Positions 38,189 through 45,664 of a stretch of 64,000 nucleotides of DNA are shown here, in pieces. The notes beneath the pieces were generated by a model, which had not been told where the DNA came from, did no database searches, and saw nothing but the letters and a program-made list of their open reading frames with translations. This DNA is from Acinetobacter sp. BY419. Lineage in GTDB: Bacteria; Pseudomonadota; Gammaproteobacteria; Pseudomonadales; Moraxellaceae. Position 1 is the first letter of the stretch. The number at the start of each line of letters is the position of its first letter. The stretch covers positions 19,747-83,746 of the forward strand of contig NZ_JAGFXZ010000012.1 of the NCBI RefSeq assembly GCF_019038395.1, written 5' to 3'. A program made the position numbers and the translations under genes.

Positions 38189-39136
38189 TTAATTAGTCTC
38201 AGGTGATTTGCTTAGGGCTTTATCCTGATACATTTTTTCATCTGCCTCTATGATAGCTGCTGATAGACCGTATGCTGGATTTCGCATTGCAAGACCAATT
38301 GCAGCACTAATGCCAGCTTTTGCAATAGCAGTTTGTATTCTGGTTGCAAGTTTATCCGCATTTACTCGGTTGGTTTCAATACTAAGTACAGCAAACTCAT
38401 CACCACCTAAACGAGCGGTAATATCATTGCTCCGGACAGTGTTTTTGAGGGTTAAAGCCATTCTTTGAATGAGTTCATCACCTGCAGCATGCCCCAAAGT
38501 GTCATTGGTGATCTTGAGGTCATTAAGATCAATCATAAGAATAGCAACAGGGTGACCATATCGCTTACAGCGCTTTTCTTCTAATTCAATGAACTGGTCC
38601 CAAGCACGACGGTTAAAAAGGCCAGTCATGGGATCGGACAATGCCTCCATTTCAAACCGTTCAGCTTTACGTATGTACTCAGCGGCTTTTAATTCAGCTT
38701 GAATATTATAGCTAAGCACTTGTGCTAGCAGCTCAAATAATGGAGCTTCCTCGACCAGAGTTTTAGATTGAGGTTCAGGATCAATTGCACAGAGAGTGCC
38801 AAAAAGGGACCCATCTTCTTTATACAGAGGTTGGCCGATATAGGCTTTAATTGGTACTAGGTGATTTATAGGTGCGTCTACGTAAACTTGAATATCAGGT
38901 GAAGAGGGGGCAATGCGGGGCGCATTATTTTGTACCATGTGTGAGCAGAACGAATCTGCCCATCGAAATACTTGTCCTGGCTTAACGTTATAGCCATTAT
39001 CTTCACTTAGTAACACGATCCAGTCATCACCTTCAGTACGGGTAATCATCCATAACTTAAATCCAAATCGTTGAGATAAGAATTTTAATATAGCTTGGCC
39101 AGCTTCTTCGAAATTCTTAAAATTAATATTATTCAT
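38189..39136 (-). CDS. GAF-GGDEF diguanylate cyclase carried in the prophage
   Basis: A 315-residue soluble protein. Residues 5-150 form a GAF domain (FLSQRFGFKLWMITRTEGDDW, FCSHMVQN, AYIGQPLYKEDGSLFGTLCAIDP). Residues 165-310 form a GGDEF domain with DPMTGLFNRRAWDQF, a Mg/GTP segment MIDLNDLKITND, the active loop ARLGGDEFAV (GGDEF at 244-248) and an intact I-site RSND (235-238). All catalytic residues are present, so it should make c-di-GMP. It sits in the rex position between the OL-like and OR-like operators, with a terminator upstream, so it has its own promoter. Expression in the lysogen is an inference. Confidence 0.85.
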   Translation of the reverse strand: MNNINFKNFEEAGQAILKFLSQRFGFKLWMITRTEGDDWIVLLSEDNGYNVKPGQVFRWADSFCSHMVQNNAPRIAPSSPDIQVYVDAPINHLVPIKAYIGQPLYKEDGSLFGTLCAIDPEPQSKTLVEEAPLFELLAQVLSYNIQAELKAAEYIRKAERFEMEALSDPMTGLFNRRAWDQFIELEEKRCKRYGHPVAILMIDLNDLKITNDTLGHAAGDELIQRMALTLKNTVRSNDITARLGGDEFAVLSIETNRVNADKLATRIQTAIAKAGISAAIGLAMRNPAYGLSAAIIEADEKMYQDKALSKSPETN

Positions 39137-39323
39137 TAAGTTAGTCCGTTATTTGTACCAAGAGAGATATGACAAAACATAATTTTTAGGCTACAGCGCC
39201 GTATATCGTTATTTTAAACTGATTAGCTCACTAATTATTCAAAAAATTTAATTCACTTTACCTAAAGTTTCTAGAAATTCCATTGGCTAATAAATAGGAA
39301 TATTACTTCATATAATAAAAAGA

Positions 39324-39347
39324 AAACCCACTGCTGGAGTGGGCTTT
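39324..39347. terminator. Intrinsic terminator before the GAF-GGDEF gene
   Basis: CCCACT-GCTGG-AGTGGG hairpin with an A-rich left side that becomes a U-run for leftward transcripts. It ends the membrane-protein gene at 39359. Confidence 0.75.
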
Positions 39348-39358
39348 GGATCTTAATC

Positions 39359-40381
39359 TTATAATTCTTTGGCTTCTATAATTTGTGCCTCTTTATACAT
39401 AGTATTTAGTTCTTTGGCTCGAACTTTCAAATACACAGGATTATATCCCCACTCGGCTTCCTGTATTAAATTTAGATTTTTTTGATCTAAAGTGTCATTT
39501 TCTAGGATTGCTAAGATTTCTTGTTGTGTTTCAATATTTCTTATGCGGATTTTTCTTTTAGCTGAATGTGAAGAGTCAACATTAACTACATGATAGATTC
39601 CATCAATACGAACATCTGTCCATTTATTAGGTGATGTTTTCGTTAATTCTTTGGCTGCTTCACCTGAAAGACGAATTTTACCATCATCAAAATCTATACT
39701 TTCAGCAGCTTGAGCACTTTTAATTAACGAGTGACTAGCATTTTTAGCTTCTTCTTTTATTGTTTTAACTTGAGGAGCAACTTGAGCAGCTCGCGCTAGA
39801 ACTTCATTAGTTTCATTAGCTGATCCGTCTGAAAGAAGAGCAACTGTCGCAAGTCTTTCTTGTTTTTCGCTAACATCTTTTTCTAGTGCAATTTCAGCAA
39901 GTCTAATTTCTTTCTGGTTTTCAAGGTAATTATTATGAACTTCGTATCCACCGTATAAAAGAATAGTAGATAAAACAAGGATAAAAATATGTTTACTTGT
40001 CATTTTACCAACTAATAACCCTAAAAGTTTTTCAAATAACTCCTGGATATTGAGTTCAAAACCAGCAGATCCATCAACAACTTTAACTTCGAGTTCTAAT
40101 ACGTCTTTTTCGTGTTTAGAAAGTTTTAGTATCGAGGCATCATTGTACTTGATTTGAGCATAGGATCGATAGATAGCATTTTGTAAGTCAATAAATCCTT
40201 TCATTACTGAAGGGGTTATTGTCTGGTGAAATTTATCACCAGTAAGATGCATAGAGAATTTATTTAAATCCAAAATTTGCAGATCAAAATGATCCAATTC
40301 GTCATTGAGCGCTTGCTTTAGTAATTCCAAAGCATCGTTTAAATTATTGATAATATGTGGCTCATGAACAACCTCAACCAT
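39359..40381 (-). CDS. Phage membrane protein of unknown function
   Basis: A 340-residue protein with a soluble N-terminal part (1-125), one membrane helix (131-146, HIFILVLSTILLYGGY), a coiled-coil-like Glu/Lys/Ala-rich stretch (150-225) and a C-terminal beta-rich domain. No signal peptide precedes the helix, so one domain lies on each side of the inner membrane. Its rex-region location suggests a superinfection or host-protection role; the sequence itself shows no catalytic motif. Confidence 0.5.
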   Translation of the reverse strand: MVEVVHEPHIINNLNDALELLKQALNDELDHFDLQILDLNKFSMHLTGDKFHQTITPSVMKGFIDLQNAIYRSYAQIKYNDASILKLSKHEKDVLELEVKVVDGSAGFELNIQELFEKLLGLLVGKMTSKHIFILVLSTILLYGGYEVHNNYLENQKEIRLAEIALEKDVSEKQERLATVALLSDGSANETNEVLARAAQVAPQVKTIKEEAKNASHSLIKSAQAAESIDFDDGKIRLSGEAAKELTKTSPNKWTDVRIDGIYHVVNVDSSHSAKRKIRIRNIETQQEILAILENDTLDQKNLNLIQEAEWGYNPVYLKVRAKELNTMYKEAQIIEAKEL

Positions 40382-40465
40382 ATGTATCCCCTTAATTTAT
40401 AATTAATAAAGCTAAAAAACCAATAAAATATCTGGATCGTATTCTAGACATCTATATAAAACCCA

Positions 40466-40493
40466 AGCCACATATAGCGGCTTTTTTTATTCA
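40466..40493 (-). terminator. Intrinsic terminator
   Basis: AAGCC...GGCTT hairpin with the loop ACATATAGC, downstream of the 100-residue gene on the minus strand. Its right half resembles the terminator at 40872. Confidence 0.5.
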
Positions 40494-40519
40494 ACTAGCC
40501 AACAAAAATTGATTGGGTG

Positions 40520-40822
40520 TTAGAGCGCAGAATACTTTTCCAAAAACTCATCTACCCATCCTTGTGCCACCTCAAGATTGGTTATGTCGGTCAGCTTTAG
40601 ATTCGTCTCTTCTGCTTCGTTAAAGCCTTCAATAATAGCTTCAAAGATATTTGCTTCACTAATGACCTCACGTGCTATTTCAGCAGCGTCATAGCTTTGT
40701 TTGGCTTTCTTAAGCGAAGCTATTTGCTTATCAACCCCTTCACCGATTTTACTTAATGCCAACTTAAACTCTTGACGATTAATCATTAGCGCAGTTTTGG
40801 ATTTATTAAGTGTTGCGATCAT
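40520..40822 (-). CDS. Phage helical protein of unknown function, 100 residues
   Basis: A 100-residue, mostly helical protein starting MIATLNKSKTALMINRQEF, with Lys/Glu-rich amphipathic helices and no membrane segment. GAGGAAAG gives a strong ribosome site. It lies just downstream of the HsdR-N-type nuclease gene but is separated by that gene's terminator. No domain is recognised. Confidence 0.5.
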   Translation of the reverse strand: MIATLNKSKTALMINRQEFKLALSKIGEGVDKQIASLKKAKQSYDAAEIAREVISEANIFEAIIEGFNEAEETNLKLTDITNLEVAQGWVDEFLEKYSAL

Positions 40823-40871
40823 TGCGCTTTCCTCTTCAAGAGTTTTTTGTTTATGGGGTGCTTCTTTATTA

Positions 40872-40895
40872 AAAGCCGCATATAGCGGCTTTTTT
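40872..40895. terminator. Intrinsic terminator of the nuclease gene
   Basis: AAAGCCGC-ATATA-GCGGCTTT hairpin, 7 nt past the leftward stop of the HsdR-N-type gene. Confidence 0.8.
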
Positions 40896-40901
40896 CAGAG
40901 T

Positions 40902-42074
40902 TTATTGGCTAGAAGCGCGCTTAAAGTTTTCATCATTCATGCAATATTCAAGGCTATCTCTAAGAATGCCTACCATTCTATAAATATGTTCCGGCTTTTC
41001 TATAAAGATTTGCCCGTTGTTTTGGATCTCCAAGCCAGCGCGCTCAAGTTCGGCTTTGCGCGTTTCGTCAACAGAGACATTAAATTGAATAGTTGGTCGT
41101 TTACGATTCACATCATATCTAAACAACCATCTGTTGGTTTTATTTTGGTATAAAACAGAGTAATAGCTTTCTGTATCACGCCCCTCAATTTCAATATCTG
41201 GGAAGAGCTCAGTTACGATACGCAGTAAATCTTGCTCATCCTTTGTAGTAATGATTTTCTCATTGTCAGGATGCACAATAAAGTCGGGCTCAGGAGCTTC
41301 CAAAACAATCTTAGATTGGTTCTCAACTGGTTTCTGTTCCACTGGTTGAGCAGTAATGATTGTTGGAGATGATAAGCCTTTGACAACGGTATCACTGATA
41401 GCCTGCTGTACAGCTTGCTGAACAAAAGGTTGAATTGATTCAAGGAATTTAGTGTTAAGCTGGCGTTGAATGTTTGCCTGCTGTGCAACATACCGAACAA
41501 AATCAATATCAACTTCATTGATACTTCTCTTGATCACAGACTTAAATTGTTGGATATATTGATTTTCTTCAGCAAAAAATCTTAATTTTTCCGCATGAAA
41601 ATTATCATGTTTGAATTCGGCTAACTGTGTTAGATCTTCAGGATCGGCTTTTGTGAAATCAATTGTTAAAAATGGTTTTTCATCCATAACATTGGTGTTT
41701 ATTAGATCTGTAAAAAATCTCCACTCACGACCATTTGTAATAGCACCAATAGTTACACCTAGGCTGCTGTTAAAATATCTTGATAGTTGTGGTGCATGAT
41801 TGGTTAGATCTGCAACATAAGGCTTAGCTTCAATAAACATTACAGGCTGACTATTGCAATATAATGCGTAATCTACGCGTTCAGTTGCCTTAACTCCCGG
41901 AAAATCAGCTGCAAACTCTGCAAGAACCTTTGTGGGATCATATGGATTAAAACCCAAAATATCCAATAAAGGTAATATTAGCGCTTGCTTCGTGGTCTCT
42001 TCCGTTGAGCAATGGACACCCACTTTTTTTACATGCTCGATATGATTTTTTAATTTTTGTACGAAATTATCCAT
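40902..42074 (-). CDS. Stand-alone HsdR-N-type PD-(D/E)XK nuclease
   Basis: A 390-residue protein. Its N-terminal 150 residues match the endonuclease domain of type I restriction subunit R: STEETTKQALILPLLDILGF near 23-42, RVDYALY with Asp68, and MFIEAKPY with Glu82 and Lys84, followed by TNGREWRFFTD. The usual helicase motor of HsdR is absent. A helical middle (190-250) and a separate C-terminal domain (280-390, SYYSVLYQNKTNRWLFRYD) follow. No hsdM or hsdS is nearby. It lies next to the cI gene, where phages often keep exclusion genes, so defence against competing phages is plausible but unproven. Confidence 0.7.
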   Translation of the reverse strand: MDNFVQKLKNHIEHVKKVGVHCSTEETTKQALILPLLDILGFNPYDPTKVLAEFAADFPGVKATERVDYALYCNSQPVMFIEAKPYVADLTNHAPQLSRYFNSSLGVTIGAITNGREWRFFTDLINTNVMDEKPFLTIDFTKADPEDLTQLAEFKHDNFHAEKLRFFAEENQYIQQFKSVIKRSINEVDIDFVRYVAQQANIQRQLNTKFLESIQPFVQQAVQQAISDTVVKGLSSPTIITAQPVEQKPVENQSKIVLEAPEPDFIVHPDNEKIITTKDEQDLLRIVTELFPDIEIEGRDTESYYSVLYQNKTNRWLFRYDVNRKRPTIQFNVSVDETRKAELERAGLEIQNNGQIFIEKPEHIYRMVGILRDSLEYCMNDENFKRASSQ

Positions 42075-42206
42075 GTTTTTCCCCTCTGGAATATTAGCTT
42101 TGCCTTGAATGGCAAGTAGCTTTTAGTTAAATCTTTCTGCATACATTAATGACGTTACTAATTAATTCTTAGTTATCTATAGTGGTTCTAAGATTGAAAA
42201 TTTTGA

Positions 42207-42902
42207 CTACCATTTTTCTATTCTTGTGATTTGCCATATCCAACCGATTACCTGGAAGTCTTGTGACAATTTCTCTTCAGCACTTAATACTATTTCAGGA
42301 AATTCCACAGAGTTATCAGATACTATTCTGACACCTCCAAAAGGAAGGTTATACAAACGCTTAGCGTAATGAAGACCACCAATACAAATTACAAATATTC
42401 GACCATCTTTAATTTCTTTACGGCCTATATCTATGTGAATAGTGTCTCCATCCTGAATTGTTGGGGACATTGAATCACCAGTCGCAGTTGCTGCTACAGC
42501 ATTGTCCTTGCTAATTGACAGATTTCTTAATGTCGTTTTTGGAATACGTAACTTACGCTTTTCATTAGCGATGTGCTCATTTATTGATCCAGATCCACAT
42601 GCAAAACTAAAGTCCTCAAAGAAAGGGATCTCCACCTCATCATCTTCAAGAGGTGTTTTCTCATCCCATGCAGATACCCTCTGAAATTCCTGATCCTTGA
42701 TGGATGTGGGGTGTTCACCTGTTTGCAGCCAGTAAGCATCCACGCCTAAAAAATTTGCAATTGCGGGTAAATGAGAAGAGGAATCGACTCTTCCTGTTTC
42801 GAGCTGACTTAAAGCGGACTGAGTTATTCCAATTGCTTCAACAACATCTTTTTGAGATTTATTAGCTTTCTTACGAGCCTCTTTTAGTCTGTCCTTAAGC
42901 AT
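42207..42902 (-). CDS. CI-like phage repressor with S24 peptidase domain
   Basis: A 231-residue lysogeny repressor. It has an XRE-type helix-turn-helix (SQKDVVEAIGITQSALSQLE, 16-35), a linker, and a LexA/S24 self-cleavage domain with nucleophile Ser144 in TGDSMSP and general-base Lys181 in YAKRLY. The likely cleavage bond is Cys102-Gly103 in FACGSG, the Cys-Gly type also used by UmuD rather than Ala-Gly. It should respond to RecA filaments and induce the prophage. It is divergent from the Cro-like gene, across three operator-like palindromes. Confidence 0.93.
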   Translation of the reverse strand: MLKDRLKEARKKANKSQKDVVEAIGITQSALSQLETGRVDSSSHLPAIANFLGVDAYWLQTGEHPTSIKDQEFQRVSAWDEKTPLEDDEVEIPFFEDFSFACGSGSINEHIANEKRKLRIPKTTLRNLSISKDNAVAATATGDSMSPTIQDGDTIHIDIGRKEIKDGRIFVICIGGLHYAKRLYNLPFGGVRIVSDNSVEFPEIVLSAEEKLSQDFQVIGWIWQITRIEKW

Positions 42903-42933
42903 TACGACGCACCTTGGTGATGAATGTGTTTAG

Positions 42934-43000
42934 CTTATTAGTGCACTAATATTAAATCAAATTAGAATGCTTATTGAATTAATATTAGAAAACTAATATA
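42934..43000. promoter_or_regulatory. OR-like region: three operators and divergent promoters
   Basis: Three related sites with centres 23-24 bp apart. Site A at 42934-42953 is CTTATTAG-tgca-CTAATATT. Site B at 42958-42977 is weaker: CAAATTAG-aatg-CTTATTGA. Site C at 42981-43000 is AATATTAG-aaaa-CTAATATA. A rightward promoter TTGAAT (42974-42979), 17 bp, TATATT (42997-43002) is covered by site C. A weaker leftward promoter for cI can be drawn through site A. The arms match the OL-like sites at 37466. Confidence 0.7.
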
Positions 43001-43037
43001 TTAATAAGGATACTTATATTTTGATGAGAGGATGAGG

Positions 43038-43256
43038 ATGCAAATCCAATATCAAGCCTTAGTTGAGCATTTTGGAAGCCAAAAAGCTGCCGCAAATGCC
43101 CTACAGATAAATCAATGCACCATTAGTGGTTATGTCAACGGTAAATGGCAGATGTCTGAAAAAGTTGCTGCTCGTGCTCAAAAAGTCACAGGCGGAAAAT
43201 TTAAAGCTTCTGATTTATGTTCTTCGCTTAAAGAAATCGAAAAACTATATACCTGA
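43038..43256 (+). CDS. Cro-like regulator (YdaS-type HTH)
   Basis: A 72-residue helix-turn-helix protein: FGSQKAAANALQINQCTISGYVNG, followed by a helix MSEKVAARAQKVTGGKF. It is divergent from cI and transcribed from the PR-like promoter. Translation probably starts at the ATG at 43038, six bases after GAGAGG, rather than at 43032, where no spacing remains. It is expected to compete with CI at the shared operators. Confidence 0.82.
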   Translation: MQIQYQALVEHFGSQKAAANALQINQCTISGYVNGKWQMSEKVAARAQKVTGGKFKASDLCSSLKEIEKLYT

Positions 43257-43325
43257 ACCAGATCCATAAGCCAATTATCACTCATTGATAAAACAAAATA
43301 AACGTGAACAAAAACAGGGATTCAC

Positions 43326-43805
43326 ATGATTCTAAAGAAAGAAACAAGAATAGCGATTCACCAGATGATTAATCAATCTGAAGGATTTGATCCAAAGGAC
43401 ATTGCACAAGTCACTGGTGATGCGCACAAGACGATTTGCAACTATGGCAATCCAAATATGGAAAACCATGATCCAAGTCTCAAGAAGTTTGAGGCGATCA
43501 TGCTTTTGACCCAAAACCCCGTGGTTCTGAAAGTTTGGGCGCATATGCTTGGTTTTGTTCTTATGCCATCAGGTGGAGAAGGTTCACATCGTCAGATGAC
43601 TATTGTGGAAGCATTACTTCAAATGAACTCTGAAACAGGGAAAGCAAATCAAAAGGTTTATGAAGTTTTAGAAGATGGAATGGTAACACCGCAAGAGTAT
43701 GCAGAAGCGAGTGAAATTCTTAACCGCATTATTGAAAACGCTAAAGCAGCAGATATGGCTTTAAGCAAACAAATGCATAAATTCACACAAAATGAAAAAG
43801 CCTGA
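43326..43805 (+). CDS. CII-like phage regulatory protein (CP76 type)
   Basis: A 159-residue protein with a short N-terminal HTH (GFDPKDIAQVTGDAHKTICNYGNPN) and a helical C-terminal part (TIVEALLQMNSETGKANQKVYEVLEDGMVTPQEYAEASEIL). This layout matches the phage regulatory CII family of P2-like and other temperate phages. Its place after cro fits control of the lysis-lysogeny choice. Which promoter it activates is not visible. Confidence 0.75.
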   Translation: MILKKETRIAIHQMINQSEGFDPKDIAQVTGDAHKTICNYGNPNMENHDPSLKKFEAIMLLTQNPVVLKVWAHMLGFVLMPSGGEGSHRQMTIVEALLQMNSETGKANQKVYEVLEDGMVTPQEYAEASEILNRIIENAKAADMALSKQMHKFTQNEKA

Positions 43806-43822
43806 CGGTCGAGGTCAGGCTT
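43799..43822 (+). terminator. Terminator or attenuator after the CII-like gene
   Basis: AGCCTGAC and GTCAGGCTT arms around GGTCGAG, overlapping the CII-like stop codon. The T-run is short, so it may be leaky, as tR1 is in lambda. Confidence 0.5.
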
Positions 43823-43838
43823 GTTCGATTCATTAATC

Positions 43839-44051
43839 ATGGAACCAATGAATATGAGATCAAATTTAGCACAACATCAAGGTTCTTTCAAATGTGAAGC
43901 GACTACAACAGATCAAGTAAATCGATGCTTGCTTGAGGAAGTTGAAGCACATGAATTTGAACTGGGCTTGGCTCCTGATGCTGCATACGTCAAACCAGTT
44001 GGTTCGAGCAGAGTGATGGCTGAAGCCGGCGAAAATAGGGACGGGGAATGA
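43839..44051 (+). CDS. Small phage protein, about 70 residues
   Basis: A short acidic protein ending AGENRDGE, with EEVEAHEFELGLAPDAAYVKPVG in the middle. Several in-frame ATG codons (43839, 43848, 43854) and no clear ribosome site make the start uncertain. It lies immediately before the replication initiator gene. Function is unknown. Confidence 0.45.
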   Translation: MEPMNMRSNLAQHQGSFKCEATTTDQVNRCLLEEVEAHEFELGLAPDAAYVKPVGSSRVMAEAGENRDGE

Positions 44052-44052
44052 T

Positions 44053-45000
44053 ATGAGCTTAGATGCTTCAAACTGGGCTTGGAGAGTGGAACTGAGCGAA
44101 AAGAAAGGTGGTTGTCGTATACCACTGAAACGCCTCATTCTGCTTTCATTAGCTGATCGTGCTGGTGAAGATCATTGCTGCTACCCGAGTATGCAACGTC
44201 TGGAAAAAGATACAGGCCTTGAACGTAAAACCGTACTGAAGATCATTGCTGAACTATTGGAAGACGAGTTAATTGCAGATACAGGTGAGCGCAAAGGTTC
44301 TACAAAGCGCGTAAAGGTCTATCGACTGATTGGAGTGAATGGTCGGGAAAGAGTGCCAAAAACGGAACTATTACAGGATAAAAATTTGTCTGAAATAGTA
44401 CCGGAAACGGAACAGTACCAAAAACGGAATGATTCCGTTAACGGGACTTTGAATAGTGCCAATAACGGGACTTTGAATAGTGCCGTTAACGGGACACAGA
44501 ATCTCCCAATGAATCTCCCATTAGAATCTAAAAATAAAAAAGGGTGGCTTTGCTTTAAAAAACTTCGTGAGGAAATATTTTTGGCAGATCCCGATTTGGA
44601 TTTTGAGATGCTCATGAATTCAACCTGGGCTGAACGTGAGAAACGTGCGTTCGAAATCTACAACGCTGAAAAAATTCTTTGTGATGAACTCATGAATTTT
44701 CATTTTGCAGACTGGTTGATCAATGCCTACCGAACCAAGTATTCAAAAACTGGTGTAGACACAAATGCAAAATCTTCTGCAGAACCAAAATACCTGACTG
44801 AAAAACAGATTCAAACCTTTGCTCAGAAACTTGCAAACCATCCGGAGTTCGCAGGCAAGTATGCAGAACCTGGTGAGTCCTATGAAAAACTTGCTGCTCG
44901 TATTGCAGTGAAACTCGAGAAACCTGAACAGGCCAAGAAATGGGAAAGCTACCTGAAACAGGTTGGATTTAACGGTTTACTAAGAGGAGACGCAGCTTGA
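44053..45000 (+). CDS. Phage replication initiator, winged-helix (lambda O position)
   Basis: A 315-residue protein. The N-terminal 100 residues form a winged helix (CRIPLKRLILLSLADRAG, YPSMQRLEKDTGLERKTVLKIIAELLEDELI, then KRVKVYRL), typical of phage O-type initiators. The middle (about 100-150) is a low-complexity NGTLNSA-rich stretch encoded by DNA repeats that look like origin iterons. The C-terminal part (170-315) has helical segments likely to contact a helicase or loader. It lies in the lambda O position after cro and cII, and its ATG follows GGGGAATGAT. Confidence 0.72.
   Translation: MSLDASNWAWRVELSEKKGGCRIPLKRLILLSLADRAGEDHCCYPSMQRLEKDTGLERKTVLKIIAELLEDELIADTGERKGSTKRVKVYRLIGVNGRERVPKTELLQDKNLSEIVPETEQYQKRNDSVNGTLNSANNGTLNSAVNGTQNLPMNLPLESKNKKGWLCFKKLREEIFLADPDLDFEMLMNSTWAEREKRAFEIYNAEKILCDELMNFHFADWLINAYRTKYSKTGVDTNAKSSAEPKYLTEKQIQTFAQKLANHPEFAGKYAEPGESYEKLAARIAVKLEKPEQAKKWESYLKQVGFNGLLRGDAA
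44352..44495 (+). repeat. Six 17-bp iterons, probable phage origin of replication
   Basis: Six copies of AGTRCCNNNAACGGRAC at 44352-44368, 44397-44413, 44414-44430, 44431-44447, 44455-44471 and 44479-44495. Copies 2-4 abut each other; copies 4-6 are separated by the 7-bp spacer TTTGAAT. Copy 3 ends in T rather than C, and copy 4 starts GATTCC. The 17-bp step changes reading frame from copy to copy, so the DNA rather than the protein sequence is conserved. An AT-rich tract follows, as in lambda ori, which also lies inside the initiator gene. Confidence 0.7.
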
Positions 45001-45257
45001 TTGAAGCAGATCGAACCTACATGCACCTGATGATCTTCAAGATTCTGTCATCCACCAAAGGGCGTGTATCTGTAAAACAGATCCATAAAGCGATTGAACC
45101 CAATATGGGAATTTCTATCCGAAGCTTGCAGCGCTATTTGAATGGACTGGTGACTTGGGGATTAGTGGCCAAAGATGGGGAGACACCACAAGGATTCACT
45201 TTGACGGCAACAGCAAAATTACTCTTCTTGGATTTAGCAAAAGGAATTGAGCATTGA
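44997..45257 (+). CDS. Small winged-helix phage protein
   Basis: An 86-residue protein with a winged-helix look: VSVKQIHKAIEPNMGISIRSLQRYLNGLVTWGLVAKDG. It starts with TTG overlapping the initiator stop (TTGA), with AAGAGGAGA seven bases before. Its place after the initiator fits a lambda P-like partner or a regulator, but it is far shorter than a helicase loader. Confidence 0.55.
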   Translation: MIEADRTYMHLMIFKILSSTKGRVSVKQIHKAIEPNMGISIRSLQRYLNGLVTWGLVAKDGETPQGFTLTATAKLLFLDLAKGIEH

Positions 45258-45664
45258 AAGCTTATTCAATCGCTGAATACAAGAAAATGGTAAAAGCTAT
45301 CAGACCGAAAGGGCGCTCGAAACGCCCTAAGGTTAAAAGTGAAAAGGTATCGAATGAGTTTGAAGCGAAGCTGGCCAAAGAACTTAAAGCTTTGAAAATT
45401 GAGTTCCAACAAGAATTCGAGTTTCACCAGGCACGGAAGTGGAGAGCTGATTTTCACTTGGTGGGTAAAAAGATATTGGTTGAGGTGGAAGGCGGGATCT
45501 GGAATGGAGGAAGGCACACAAGGGGTAAAGGCTACCTTGGGGACATGGAAAAGTATAACGCAGCAACAATAATGGGTTTTCAGGTAATACGGTTTAGTAC
45601 GGATCAAGTGAAGTCAGGTCACGCGATCCAGCAGATAGAGAAGATGGTAGGGGATTTGGGATGA
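45254..45664 (+). CDS. PD-(D/E)XK-type phage nuclease-like protein, copy 1
   Basis: A 136-residue protein with a DUF559/Vsr-like nuclease core: FEAKLAKELKALKIEFQQEFEFH, WRADFHLVGKKILVEVEGGIW near 64-84, then GGRHTRGKGYLGDMEKYNAATIMGFQVIRF. The Asp in RADFHL and Glu-x-Glu in VEVEG are candidate metal ligands. It may process branched or nicked DNA during replication. It uses a TTG start overlapping the stop before it. A diverged paralog lies at 48748. Confidence 0.65.
   Translation: MKAYSIAEYKKMVKAIRPKGRSKRPKVKSEKVSNEFEAKLAKELKALKIEFQQEFEFHQARKWRADFHLVGKKILVEVEGGIWNGGRHTRGKGYLGDMEKYNAATIMGFQVIRFSTDQVKSGHAIQQIEKMVGDLG

Noticed and set aside
38189..40381. GAF-GGDEF cyclase and neighbouring membrane protein as a two-gene signalling defence operon
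   Set aside because: A strong terminator separates them, so an operon is not supported. A functional link would need expression data.
44352..44495. Short regular repeats as a CRISPR array
   Set aside because: The repeats are 17 bp with zero- or 7-bp spacing, lie inside a coding gene, and have no cas genes nearby. Iterons explain them.
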